From Salinilacihabitans rarus (GTDB taxonomy: Archaea > Halobacteriota > Halobacteria > Halobacteriales > Natrialbaceae), in contig NZ_CP100762.1 in NCBI RefSeq assembly GCF_024296665.1, positions 3,162,001 through 3,226,000 of the forward strand: a stretch of 64,000 nucleotides of DNA. The letters are read 5' to 3'. Both the position numbers and the translations under genes were made by a program. Below, in pieces: positions 8,519 through 18,000 of the stretch; positions within the stretch are counted from its first letter, which is position 1, and every line of letters begins with the position of its first letter. Under the pieces are notes generated by a model. It was given only the letters and a program-made list of their open reading frames with translations. It made no database searches and was not told the origin of the DNA.

Positions 8519-8995
8519 TCAGAGTTCCTCGAGCGACCGCAGTTTCTGTTCGACGGCCGGCGGGGCGGCGCTGGGGCCGTCCCGGACGCGGTGGTCGGGG
8601 ATCAAAATCGGCGCGGGGTTGCCGTCGAGGGCGGTGCGCACGAGGATGACGTCGTCGTCGTCCTCGGGGTCGAGGTCGGGGGTCATTCGGGCGAGCGCCT
8701 TCACGTCGACCTGCTCGCCGTAGGGGATGGTCCGGACGGTTTCGAGCACCCGGCGCTGGTCGGTCGGGACGGTGAGCGCGACCTGGACGTCGTCGAACGC
8801 CACCTCGTGGACGCCGTCGAGGTACTCGAAGATCCGTTCGAGTATCGGGTGGTCCGTCCCGGTGTCGGCGTCGTCGTCGGGATTCTCCGGGAACGAGACG
8901 CGCAGCACCCGTCCGCTCGCGACGCCGACCTGCACGAACCGTTCGAGGTACGGCGACTGCCGGGCGTAGATGCCCGCCTCCGATACGTCCTCCAT
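8519..8995 (-). CDS. Alkyltransferase-like (MGMT/Ogt-type) protein lacking the acceptor Cys
   Basis: A 158-residue protein whose C-terminal half aligns by eye with the O6-alkylguanine-DNA alkyltransferase domain: TIPYGEQVDVKALAR, then a DNA-binding region, then PAPILIPDHRVRDG. In active enzymes the last motif is IPCHRV with an alkyl-accepting Cys; here that residue is Asp134. The Arg-finger helix region is also shortened. It may act like ATL proteins, which bind alkylated bases without repairing them; those usually have Trp there. The start at 8995 fits a TATTCAAG box at 9022-9029; an in-frame ATG at 9007 would add four residues. It is divergent from trpC. Confidence 0.75.
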   Translation of the reverse strand: MEDVSEAGIYARQSPYLERFVQVGVASGRVLRVSFPENPDDDADTGTDHPILERIFEYLDGVHEVAFDDVQVALTVPTDQRRVLETVRTIPYGEQVDVKALARMTPDLDPEDDDDVILVRTALDGNPAPILIPDHRVRDGPSAAPPAVEQKLRSLEEL

Positions 8996-9060
8996 GTGGC
9001 TCCCCATGGCCGGGTCCGACTTGAATAGTTCGCCGCGGGACCGCCGCGTCGCAAGGCTTT

Positions 9061-9086
9061 TGTACACATGAGTACGTTGATGTACA
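9061..9086 (+). promoter_or_regulatory. Two TGTACA boxes in the trpCBA promoter
   Basis: TGTACA occurs at 9061-9066 and again at 9081-9086, exactly 20 bp apart (about two helical turns). They immediately precede the trpC ATG at 9090. The first overlaps the likely TATA region (CTTTTGTA), the second the probable transcription start. TGTACA is the TRP-box consensus bound by TrpY in Methanothermobacter, so a tryptophan-responsive repressor site is plausible. Confidence 0.6.
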
Positions 9087-9089
9087 ACA

Positions 9090-9859
9090 ATGAACTCCGA
9101 AACGGAGCTGGCACCGGCGGTGCGATCCATCATCGCGGCCGCCCGGGACCGAACGGGGGGCGAGCGCGTCGCCGTCGACGCGCGGCCGCTGGCCCCGGCG
9201 CTCGCGGCGGCGGCCGCCGACGGCCGCGCGCCGGTGATCGCCGAGGTGAAGCCGACGAGTCCGACCGCGGCGGGAACGCGTGCGGACGACCCCGTCGAAC
9301 TGGCCGCGGCGATGGTCGAGGGCGGCGCGGCCGCCCTCTCGGTGCTCACCGAACCGACGCACTTCGGCGGCTCGCCCGAGGCGCTGGCCCGGGTGCGCGA
9401 GGCCGTCGACGTCCCCGTGTTGCGAAAGGACTTCGTGCTGCGCGAGGAGCACCTCGACGTCGTCGCGGCGGACCTGATCCTGCTGATCGCCCGCTTCGTC
9501 GAGGACGACCTCGACTCGCTGCTCTCGGCCGCCCGCGAGCGCGGCTTCGAGGTCCTCGTCGAGGTCCACGACCGCGCGGAACTCCGGGCGGCGCTCGACG
9601 CGGGCGCGGATATCGTCGGCGTGAACAACCGCGACCTCGCCCGCCTCGACGTGGATCTGGAGACGTTCGAGCGGGTGGCGCCCCACGTTCCCGACGACGT
9701 CACCCTGCTCGCCGAGAGCGGTATCGCGACGCCCGCGGACGTCCGGCGGATGCGCGCGGCGGGCGCCGACGGCCTGCTGGTCGGGAGCGCGATCATGGAC
9801 CACGGCGCCGAGGGGAGCGACGTCCGCGAGAACACCCGGCGGCTGACGGAGGGGTCGGC

Positions 9860-9863
<4 letters not shown>
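9090..9863 (+). CDS. trpC: Indole-3-glycerol phosphate synthase
   Basis: A 257-residue TIM-barrel enzyme that closes carboxyphenylamino-deoxyribulose phosphate to indole-3-glycerol phosphate. Motifs are [14 protein letters not shown] (catalytic Lys and phosphate site), [26 protein letters not shown] and [12 protein letters not shown] followed by [10 protein letters not shown]. Length is normal. It starts at ATG 9090, four bases after the second TGTACA box, and overlaps trpB by GTGA at 9860-9863. It is the first gene of a trpCBA operon. The trpD/E/F genes are not in this window. Confidence 0.96.
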
Positions 9864-11103
<1,240 letters not shown>

Positions 11104-11107
<4 letters not shown>

Positions 11108-12006
11108 GCGAGCGCATCGACGCCGCCTTCGCGGACGGGCCGGCGTTCGTCCCCTACCTCGCGGCGGGCGACCCCGACTACGAGGCGTCGCTCGCGTACG
11201 TCGAGGCGCTCGACCGCGGCGGCGCGGACGTGATCGAACTCGGCCTGCCGTTCTCCGAACCGATCGCCGAGGGCCCGACCATCCAGGGTGCCGTCGTCCG
11301 CGCGCTCGACGCCGGGATGACCCCCGAGCGCTTCTTCGAGTTCGTCGCCGACCTCGACGTCGAGGCGCCGCTGGTCTGTATGACCTACTACAACCTCATC
11401 TACCAGTACTGGGGGAGCGCGGATCGGAGCGAAGCGAGAGCCGCGAACGCGAGCGGTGAAACCGCGAGCGAGGAGGGCCCGCGCCCGTTCGTCGAGCGCG
11501 CGGCCGAGGTCGGACTGGAGGGGTTCGTCGTCCCCGACCTCCCGGCCGAGGAGGCCGCCCCCCTCCGCGAGGCCTGCGACGAGTTCGGCCTCGACCTGAT
11601 CTTCATCGTCGCGCCGACGACCCGCGGCGAGCGCCTGCAACGGATCATGGACCGGGTGTCTGGCTACGTCTACGTGCAGGCCCGCCTCGGCACGACGGGC
11701 GCGCGCGACGACGTCTCCGACCAGACGGGGGCGAGTCTGGAGCGCCTGCGCGAGTGGGACGTCCCCAAGGCCGTCGGCTTCGGGATCAAGACCGGCGAGC
11801 ACGCCGAGCGAATCGTCGCCGCGGGCGCCGACGGGATCATCGTCGGCAGCGCCCTCGTGGATATCGTCGCCGAGGGTCACGAGGAGGGTCGTCCGGTCGA
11901 GGAGACCGCGACCCGTCTGGAGGCCCTCGCGCGGGAACTCGCCGCGGGCGCCGAGCGGGGCGCCCGCCGGCGAGGGGAAGATGCACCGGAACCAGAACAG
12001 CCATAA
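11104..12006 (+). CDS. trpA: Tryptophan synthase alpha subunit
   Basis: A 300-residue TIM barrel that cleaves indole-3-glycerol phosphate and passes indole to TrpB. It carries [28 protein letters not shown] (catalytic Glu; canonical members have PFSDP, here Glu), [12 protein letters not shown] and the phosphate-binding [13 protein letters not shown]. The segment after YYNLIYQYW is longer than usual: about 20 residues rich in Ala/Glu/Arg/Ser (residues about 104-125), encoded by low-complexity GAGCGAAGCGAG-type DNA. The C-terminus carries an extra charged tail. It is the last gene of trpCBA. Confidence 0.95.
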
Positions 12007-12032
12007 CCCACAGTTTGCTACTCTCTGGCACG

Positions 12033-12833
12033 ATGAACGCGAGCACCGGCATCGACGCGCGACTCGAACGGATCAGCACCGACGGCGCGTACCTGATCGT
12101 CCCGATGGACCACGGGATCACGATGGGCGCCGTCACGGGGCTGAAGGACATCGAATCGACGATCGACGGGGTGACACGGGGCGGGGCCGACGCGGTCCTC
12201 ACACAGAAGGGGATCGCCCCGCGGGTACACCCGAACAAGAACGGCGCCGGCTACATCGTCCACCTCAACGCCTCGACGACGATCGGTCCCGACGAGAACG
12301 ACAAACGCCCGACCGGCACCGTCGAGGAAGCCCTCCGCGCGGGCGCCGACGCCGTCTCCTTTCACATCAACGTCGGCTCCACGTACGAACCCGGACAGAT
12401 CGAAGCCCTCTCGGAACTCACCGGCGAGGCCGCCCGCTTTGGCGTCCCGGTGCTCGCGATGGCCTACGCGCGCGGTCCGGGCGTCGACTCCACCGACCCC
12501 GAGGCGCTCGGCCACGCCGTCCGCCTCGCCGAGGAGGTCGGCGCCGACGTCGTGAAGACGGGCTACAGCGGCGACGCGGAGAGCTTCGAGCACGTCGTCG
12601 AGTCGACGCGCCTGCCGGTCGTCATCGCCGGCGGCTCGCGCGGCACCGACCGCGAGACGATCGAGATGGTCCGCGGCGCGGTGGACGCCGGCGGCGCGGG
12701 CGTCTCGATGGGCCGGTCGATCTTCCAGCACGAGGAACCCGAGAAGATCGCCCGCGCGGTCTCGGCCGTCGTCCACGACGACCTCGACGCCGAGGCGGCG
12801 CTGACGGAAGCGGGATTGGCGCTCGAAGCCTGA
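12033..12833 (+). CDS. 2-amino-3,7-dideoxy-D-threo-hept-6-ulosonate synthase (AroA')
   Basis: A 266-residue class I aldolase of the fructose-bisphosphate aldolase/ADH-synthase family. It is the first step of the alternative archaeal shikimate route, using aspartate semialdehyde and a deoxyketohexose phosphate. Motifs are IVPMDHGITMG at the N-terminus, VSFHINVGSTYE, and the Schiff-base lysine segment DVVKTGYSGD, followed by AGGSRGTDRE and GRSIFQHEEPEKI. The gene lies 26 nt after trpA on the same strand. AroB' at 16781 and AroD at 21266 supply the next steps, which supports this assignment over a glycolytic aldolase. Confidence 0.9.
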   Translation: MNASTGIDARLERISTDGAYLIVPMDHGITMGAVTGLKDIESTIDGVTRGGADAVLTQKGIAPRVHPNKNGAGYIVHLNASTTIGPDENDKRPTGTVEEALRAGADAVSFHINVGSTYEPGQIEALSELTGEAARFGVPVLAMAYARGPGVDSTDPEALGHAVRLAEEVGADVVKTGYSGDAESFEHVVESTRLPVVIAGGSRGTDRETIEMVRGAVDAGGAGVSMGRSIFQHEEPEKIARAVSAVVHDDLDAEAALTEAGLALEA

Positions 12834-12834
12834 C

Positions 12835-13029
12835 CTAGCGGCCGACCGCGAACGACCGCGGGCGAACCGTCACCGACTCGCCGCAGTCGGGACACTCGTA
12901 GACGGTCCGATCGGGCTCCTCGCGGACGTCCCAGTCGCCGTCGGACTCGCTCTCGTGACCGCAGGAGGGACAGAACAGCGTTCGCTTTCGGTGCGAGCGG
13001 CCGCTGGAGGGCGGGAGGTCGGGAGTCAT
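12835..13029 (-). CDS. Small zinc-ribbon protein
   Basis: A 64-residue protein with two CxxC pairs: FCPSCGHESE (near residue 20) and YECPDCGESV (near residue 45). It has a basic N-terminus and a Pro/Arg C-terminus, so it forms one treble-clef or zinc-ribbon knuckle. Small proteins of this type are abundant in haloarchaea, but individual functions are mostly unknown. It lies antisense in orientation to, and just after, the AroA' gene and divergent from the SprT gene. Confidence 0.8.
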   Translation of the reverse strand: MTPDLPPSSGRSHRKRTLFCPSCGHESESDGDWDVREEPDRTVYECPDCGESVTVRPRSFAVGR

Positions 13030-13133
13030 AGCAACGGCGGTACGCGACGGGGAGTGAAAAGTACTGTCCGGCACGATCGATCGGGAGGGTTCCGATCGAA
13101 ACCTTGTCGTCGGCCCGCTCCGTGGTCGCGGCC

Positions 13134-13706
13134 GTGACCGACGGCGACGCACCGACGCTCGACGACGAGATCGTCGCCCGCGCCCGCATCCACGCCCGCG
13201 AGGTGCTCGCGGCCCACGACCTCGCCGTCGACCGCGACCGCCTCGAGTGGGCCGTCTCCGCCCGCGCGCGCCGCCGCGCCGGGGCCTGCCGGTGGGACGC
13301 CGACCGCGAGGTGGCGACGGTCGTCCTCTCGCGGGCCGCCTACGAGGCCTACGAGTGGCCGGCGTTCGCGGCCGTCGTCCGCCACGAACTCGTCCACGCG
13401 TGGGAGTTCCAGCGCTTCGGCGAGTCGGACCACGGCGAGCGCTTTCTCGACGCGGCGGCCGAACTCGACGCGCCGCGACGCTGCGCGCCGTTCGCCGCGC
13501 CGCGGTACGTCCTGCGGTGTCTCGACGCCGACTGCGACTGGCGGGCGCGGCGCCACCGGGCGTCGGCGCCCGTGAAGTCCCCGGGTCGGTACCGCTGTGG
13601 CGACTGCGGCGGGCGACTGGAGGTCGAGCACGTCGACAGCGGGCGGACGTGGACGTCCGCGGGCGGCTACGGCGGGGCGAAGTCCGCCCTCGGCGAGGAG
13701 TGGTGA
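13134..13706 (+). CDS. SprT-family zinc metalloprotease-like protein
   Basis: A 190-residue protein (from GTG 13134) with the zinc-protease motif HELVHAWEF (His84, Glu85, His88) followed by the third ligand region SDHGERF. A C-terminal zinc ribbon is formed by CLDADCDW and CGDCGGR. This is the architecture of SprT/Spartan-like proteases, which in eukaryotes remove DNA-protein crosslinks. The frame is open to TTG 13104 and GTG 13122, but VTDGDAP starts the acidic N-terminus typical of haloarchaeal proteins. It stands 54 nt before the gene at 13761 on the same strand. Substrate unknown. Confidence 0.85.
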   Translation: MTDGDAPTLDDEIVARARIHAREVLAAHDLAVDRDRLEWAVSARARRRAGACRWDADREVATVVLSRAAYEAYEWPAFAAVVRHELVHAWEFQRFGESDHGERFLDAAAELDAPRRCAPFAAPRYVLRCLDADCDWRARRHRASAPVKSPGRYRCGDCGGRLEVEHVDSGRTWTSAGGYGGAKSALGEEW

Positions 13707-13760
13707 CGGCCCGGCGGCCGCGACGATGGCTTTATTCGGCCGCCCTCGCCAGAGTCGGGC

Positions 13761-14408
13761 ATGGGAGTACTGGAGTTGCTGTTCGGTCGGACCGGCGACG
13801 ACCGGGACGACCGCTGTCGGATCCCCAGCGAGCACGACGAGGTGACCTACGTCGTCACGCGGGAGAGCCACGACGTCGCGTACGCGGTCGTCGTCCGCGA
13901 GGCCGAACTCGAGGCGCTTTCGTCGCTGCTCCGTGCCGACCGCGAGACGCCGTACGTCGAGGGCGACGGCGACGGTGCCGACGGCGCCGACGATGCGGCC
14001 CTCGCGTCGGCGCTCGAAGCCGCCTTCGACGACCCGTCCGTCGACGTCGGGGCGTTCCGCGAGCGTCTGGAGCGACCGCGGCGGGCCGCCGCGGCCGTCC
14101 TCGAGGCGTGGCGCGACCTCGGTATCGACGAGGTCGGCGTCGGCTACCTGCCGATCGGCGCCCACGCCGACCTCGCGGCGTTCGTCCAGGGCTGTCGGCG
14201 CCGCCACGAGCGCGAGGACGACCCGTTCACACTCCCCGAGGACGTCGAGCGGGTGGCCGCGCTGCTCGCGCGGATCAAGCGGGCGAGCGAGCGCCCCGAA
14301 AATCGCGTCGTCGTCAACCGGGAGCGCCTGCCGGTTCTCGACGGCGAGGAGGGGAGCGAGGACGAGGACGACGAGGACGTGCCGGGCGAGGACGCCGACG
14401 CCGAGTGA
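13761..14408 (+). CDS. Haloarchaeal protein of unknown function
   Basis: A 215-residue acidic, cytoplasmic-looking protein. It begins MGVLELLFGRTGDDRDD and has an alternating strand/helix middle (YVVTRESHDVAYAVVVREAELEAL). An Asp/Gly-rich insert lies near residue 75 and a helical segment near 100-180 (VLEAWRDLGIDEVGVGYLP). The tail is almost purely acidic. There are no transmembrane segments, cysteines or nucleotide-binding motifs. It follows the SprT gene closely and converges on the HAD gene with a 3-nt gap. I cannot assign a function. Confidence 0.7.
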   Translation: MGVLELLFGRTGDDRDDRCRIPSEHDEVTYVVTRESHDVAYAVVVREAELEALSSLLRADRETPYVEGDGDGADGADDAALASALEAAFDDPSVDVGAFRERLERPRRAAAAVLEAWRDLGIDEVGVGYLPIGAHADLAAFVQGCRRRHEREDDPFTLPEDVERVAALLARIKRASERPENRVVVNRERLPVLDGEEGSEDEDDEDVPGEDADAE

Positions 14409-14411
14409 CGC

Positions 14412-15080
14412 TCAGACGATCGTCTCGAACTCCGCGAGCGACGTCAGTTCGTAGGTGGGTTCGTGGTCGCTTCGCGGGCCGTGGCCGCGGTCGATCCACG
14501 CCGAGTGCATCCCCATCGCGTTCGCGCCGGCGACGTCGGCGTGCAGCGAGTCGCCGACGTGGACCGTCCGCGTGGGGTCGACGCCCAGCCCCGACAGCGC
14601 GCGTTCGAACGGCGCCGGATCGGGCTTCGGGTGGACGCCGTCGGCGGGGTCGGTGAAGACGGTCACGTCGAAGGCGTCGGCGATGTCGAGCGTCTCGAGT
14701 TTCTTCGTCTGGGTCTCCCGGCCGCCGTTGGTGATGAGGCCGACGGGCCCGACCTCGCGGGCGCGGTCGAGGGCCGCCCGCGCGCCGTCGCAAAAGCGGA
14801 CCGCGGTCGGGTCGACGGTTTCGAGGTAGGCGTCGGCGAGGGCCGGGGCGACGGCGGCGTCGGCGCCGGCCCGGTCGGCCGCCGCCTCGAAGAGGTACGT
14901 GTAGAACTCGCGGTCGGAGCCCGCGGTCGGCAACTGGGGGACGAGGTTCCGGAAGTCGGCGGGGCCACAGAAGGGGTCGACGCCGGCACGGGAGAACGCC
15001 CGGTCGAGCACCTCGCCGCGGGAGCGGGTCGGCTCACAGAGGGTGTGGTCGAGATCGAAACAGATCGCGCGCGGGGACAC
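14412..15080 (-). CDS. HAD-superfamily hydrolase
   Basis: A 222-residue haloacid dehalogenase-type phosphatase. Motif I is ICFDLDHTLCEPT (nucleophile Asp10, acid/base Asp12), motif II is GLITNGG near residue 126, motif III a Lys in KKLETLD, and motif IV is HVGDSLHADVAGANAMG near 185. A helical cap lies between motifs I and II (residues 17-105), as in subclass I phosphoglycolate-phosphatase-like enzymes. It starts with GTG at 15080. It probably dephosphorylates a small metabolite; the substrate cannot be told from the sequence. It is divergent from the CARF-like gene at 15187. Confidence 0.9.
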   Translation of the reverse strand: MSPRAICFDLDHTLCEPTRSRGEVLDRAFSRAGVDPFCGPADFRNLVPQLPTAGSDREFYTYLFEAAADRAGADAAVAPALADAYLETVDPTAVRFCDGARAALDRAREVGPVGLITNGGRETQTKKLETLDIADAFDVTVFTDPADGVHPKPDPAPFERALSGLGVDPTRTVHVGDSLHADVAGANAMGMHSAWIDRGHGPRSDHEPTYELTSLAEFETIV

Positions 15081-15186
15081 GGTTGCACTCTAGTACCGGC
15101 GGCAGGGCCCTGAACGTTTCGTCTCGACGGCTCGTTCGATCCTCTCGAATCGGTGCAATTAATCCGACCGGCGGATCTCTGGAGGT

Positions 15187-15981
15187 ATGGACGTCGTTCG
15201 ACGGGTACACGTCGTCCCTCTCGGCTGCGAGTACGACCGGATCCTCGAACCGGTCAGGGACCAGCGCGCCGACCTCGTCTACCTCCTCGAGGACGAGGCG
15301 GGCGAGACGCCGACCTACCGCGAGGACCTCCGCGCGGACCTGGAGTCGGTCGTCCCCGAGGTCCGGACGCGCCGGTGTGACCTCGGTGACGTCTACGCGG
15401 TGCTCGGCGAGGTGACGACCCTCGCCGCGCGCCACGCCGACGACCGGGTCTACGTCAACGTCTCCGGCGCCGGGACGATCCCCGCCATCGGCGCGACGAT
15501 CGCCTGTATGGACGTCTCGACCGACGCCACCGCCTACTACGTCGAGCCGGAGGGGTACGCCCACGACGGGACGGCCGAACCCGCCACCAGCGGCGCCGCC
15601 GACGTCGCGGAACTGCCCAGCTACCCGATCGACTCGCCGACGGCCGATCAGGTCGCGATCATGGGCTTTCTCGCGGAGCCGGCGGCGTGGGACGGCTTCG
15701 CCGACGGACGGACGGCGCCGCCGAAGAAGTCGGACCTCATCGAGTTCGCCCGGGACGAGGAACTGTCGTTCGTCGCCGACCGGACGCCGCCGGCGGACCG
15801 GCCCAGCGGCGAGGACAAGGGCGCGTTTCGCGTCCTCGACGCGCACGTTCTCGACCCGCTGACGGAGGACGGCTACGTCACCGTCGAGTCGATCGGTCGT
15901 CGCCGCGTCGTCGAACTGACCGAGCGGGGCGAGAACGCCTACCGGGCGTTCAGGCACAAACTGGAGTACGGCGAGACGTGA
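15187..15981 (+). CDS. HFX_2341/DUF6293-type regulator: CARF-like domain plus winged helix
   Basis: A 264-residue two-domain protein. The N-terminal Rossmann-like half (residues 1-125) has VHVVPLGCEYDRIL and YVNVSGAGTIPAIGATIA, matching the strand-loop and glycine-rich loop of CARF-like ligand domains. The C-terminal half (about 150-264) is a winged helix with a MarR-like ending (DGYVTVESIGRRRVVELTERG). Such proteins are annotated in haloarchaea as HFX_2341-family transcriptional regulators. GGAGGT at 15181-15186 abuts the ATG directly, too close for normal use. A CAATTAAT box lies about 28 nt upstream, so a leaderless start is more likely. No CRISPR genes are nearby. Confidence 0.82.
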   Translation: MDVVRRVHVVPLGCEYDRILEPVRDQRADLVYLLEDEAGETPTYREDLRADLESVVPEVRTRRCDLGDVYAVLGEVTTLAARHADDRVYVNVSGAGTIPAIGATIACMDVSTDATAYYVEPEGYAHDGTAEPATSGAADVAELPSYPIDSPTADQVAIMGFLAEPAAWDGFADGRTAPPKKSDLIEFARDEELSFVADRTPPADRPSGEDKGAFRVLDAHVLDPLTEDGYVTVESIGRRRVVELTERGENAYRAFRHKLEYGET

Positions 15982-16071
15982 GGAGGGTCGGAGGGGGCGT
16001 CAGCGGGGGCGGCCCGAAGCGATTCGACGCGTCGCGACGAGTTCTGCGGTCGGCGGACGCGGACGGGCGGG

Positions 16072-16620
16072 TCAGCCGTGGACCAGCGCGTAGAGCCGGA
16101 CGCCAAGCCGCGCCATCTCGAGGTCGCCCTCCAGACGCCGGAGGTGCGCCCGGAGTTCGTCGCCGTCGACCGTCTCGAGGGGCCGGCCAGCGAGGGCGGG
16201 CGCGGCGTCGGCGAGGACGCCGGGCGGCAGCCGCGGGGCGTTCGTCCGGCCGCGCTCCTTCGCGAGCAGGACCTCGCGGACGGCGTTGACGCCGCGGCGC
16301 AGCCGCGAGACCGCCTCGGGGCCGGCCGGCGGGCTCAGTTCCGCCCGGAGCAGTTCCTCCGCGCGGAGGGCGTCGCCGGGGTGGACGCCGAACGCCTCGC
16401 AGGCGTCCTCGAGGTCGAGGTCGACCCGTCCGCCCCGGCGGGCGGCCAGCCGCAGCGCGGCGACCACGGCCGCGCCGCGACCGCAGCGGCGCAACGCCGG
16501 CCCGCCGGCGCCGTCGAGCGCCGCGCGGGCGACGTCGCTCACGCCGTCGACGTCGAGCAGGCGCGCGGCCCGCTCGACGCCCCGTCCGTCCGCGTCCGTC
16601 GCGGCTTCGCTTCGAGCCAT
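16072..16620 (-). CDS. Helical haloarchaeal protein, unknown
   Basis: A 182-residue Ala/Arg/Leu-rich protein, predicted almost entirely alpha-helical. It has a repeated helix-turn pattern (ALRLAARRGGRVDLDLEDACEAFGVH) that vaguely recalls a cyclin-box/TFB-like or HTH repeat. There is no membrane segment and no metal-binding cysteine pair. An alternative ATG at 16644 would add MSPPHRNS. It is divergent from the AroB' gene across a 160-bp AT-richer region with TACTATCG repeats. Codon use and the conserved-looking helical core support a real gene; function unknown. Confidence 0.6.
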   Translation of the reverse strand: MARSEAATDADGRGVERAARLLDVDGVSDVARAALDGAGGPALRRCGRGAAVVAALRLAARRGGRVDLDLEDACEAFGVHPGDALRAEELLRAELSPPAGPEAVSRLRRGVNAVREVLLAKERGRTNAPRLPPGVLADAAPALAGRPLETVDGDELRAHLRRLEGDLEMARLGVRLYALVHG

Positions 16621-16670
16621 ACTGTTGCGGTGGGGCGGGGACATCTTGTTATCTTCTCTGAAAGTTTTGG

Positions 16671-16705
16671 TACTATCGTTACTATCGATACAGTCGTTAC
16701 TATCG
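16671..16705. repeat. Three TACTATCG octamers in the divergent promoter before AroB'
   Basis: TACTATCG occurs at 16671-16678, 16680-16687 and 16698-16705. The last two share the longer CGTTACTATCG at an 18-bp period. They lie in the AT-rich stretch between the divergent genes at 16620 and 16781, so they may be regulator sites. Confidence 0.5.
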
Positions 16706-16780
16706 GCCGTCGTCGCGCCGTTCCCGCCGCCGACTGCGCGATCCGCCACGTTCAAGCCGCTTCCCTCCGAGGATCGAGCC

Positions 16781-17956
16781 ATGACGAGAGCTGTCTGGAT
16801 CAAAGCCGACGGGGACGTCGGCGACTGGGACGCCCGGCGGGCGCGGATCACGGCCGCGCTCGAAGCGGGCGCCGACTGGGTGCTGGTCGACGAGACGGAC
16901 GTCGAGCGCGTCCGCGAACTGGGCGAGATCGGCGTCGCCGCGTTCCGGACCGACGGCGACGTGACGCTGATCGACGACGCGGAGGGCGAGGTCGGTCCGC
17001 GGCCGGACGCCGTCGTCGTCGGCAAGGGCGGCGAGGGCGACGGCACGATCGACCTCCCCGACGACTACTCGGGGTCGGCCGACCTCTCGGCGCTGCGCCG
17101 GGACGACGACGTCGACCGCGGCGTGTACGTCCGCATCCTCGGAACGGAGTACGAGGCGTTCGCCGAGGCCGCCGCGGCCGAGGCCGACCACACCATCGTC
17201 GTCGGCGAGGACTGGACGATCATCCCGCTGGAGAACCTCATCGCTCGCATCGGCGAGGAGACCGACCTCGTCGCGGGCGTCACGAGCGCCGAGGAGGCGA
17301 AGACGGCGTTCGAGACGCTCGAGATCGGCGCCGACGCCGTCCTGCTCGATTCGGACGACCCCGACGAGATCCGCCGCACCGTCGAGGTCCGCGACGAGGT
17401 CGCCCGCGAGACGCTCGACCTCGAGTACGCGGAGGTGCTGGACGTCGAACGCGTCGGCTCCGCCGACCGCGTCTGCGTCGACACCGCCAACCTGATGGAA
17501 CACGACGAGGGGATGCTCGTCGGCTCGATGGCCCGCGGACTGGTGTTCGTCCACGCCGAGACCGCCGAGTCGCCGTACGTCGCCTCCCGCCCGTTCCGGG
17601 TCAACGCCGGGGCCGTCCACGCCTACGTCCGCACGCCCGACGGCGGCACGAAGTACCTCTCGGAACTCCAGAGCGGCGACGAGGTGCAGGTCGTCGACCT
17701 CGACGGGAACACCCGGGAGGCCATCGTCGGCCGCGTGAAGATCGAGAAGCGGCCGATGTTCCGGATCGCCCTCGAAACGCGCGACGGCGACCACGTCGAG
17801 ACCCTCCTCCAGAACGCCGAGACGATCAAGGTCGCCACGGGCGACGGACGGACGGCGGTGACCGACCTCGAGGCGGGCGACGAACTCCTGCTCTACTACG
17901 AGGACACCGCGCGACACTTCGGCGAGGCCGTCGAGGAGAGCATCATCGAGAAGTGA
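16781..17956 (+). CDS. 3-dehydroquinate synthase II (AroB')
   Basis: A 391-residue archaeal-type DHQ synthase. It deaminates and cyclises the AroA' product with NAD to 3-dehydroquinate. Recognisable features are the N-terminal RAVWIKADGDVGDWDAR, VVVGEDWTIIPLENLIA near residue 145, EVLDVERVGSADRVCVDT and GMLVGSMARGLVFVHAET. The C-terminal beta domain (RPFRVNAGAVHAYVRTP to LLYYED) is typical. It is unrelated to bacterial AroB. The enzyme before it is encoded at 12033 and the one after it (AroD) at 20529-21266, so early shikimate steps cluster here though not in one operon. Confidence 0.93.
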   Translation: MTRAVWIKADGDVGDWDARRARITAALEAGADWVLVDETDVERVRELGEIGVAAFRTDGDVTLIDDAEGEVGPRPDAVVVGKGGEGDGTIDLPDDYSGSADLSALRRDDDVDRGVYVRILGTEYEAFAEAAAAEADHTIVVGEDWTIIPLENLIARIGEETDLVAGVTSAEEAKTAFETLEIGADAVLLDSDDPDEIRRTVEVRDEVARETLDLEYAEVLDVERVGSADRVCVDTANLMEHDEGMLVGSMARGLVFVHAETAESPYVASRPFRVNAGAVHAYVRTPDGGTKYLSELQSGDEVQVVDLDGNTREAIVGRVKIEKRPMFRIALETRDGDHVETLLQNAETIKVATGDGRTAVTDLEAGDELLLYYEDTARHFGEAVEESIIEK

Positions 17957-18000
17957 CCGCGCCGACGGCACCCGCGATATACAGCGTCTTTATAATGTCG

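Noticed and set aside
15187-15981. CARF-like gene as evidence of a CRISPR or defence island
   Set aside because: No Cas, toxin or nuclease gene lies nearby; neighbours are housekeeping genes.
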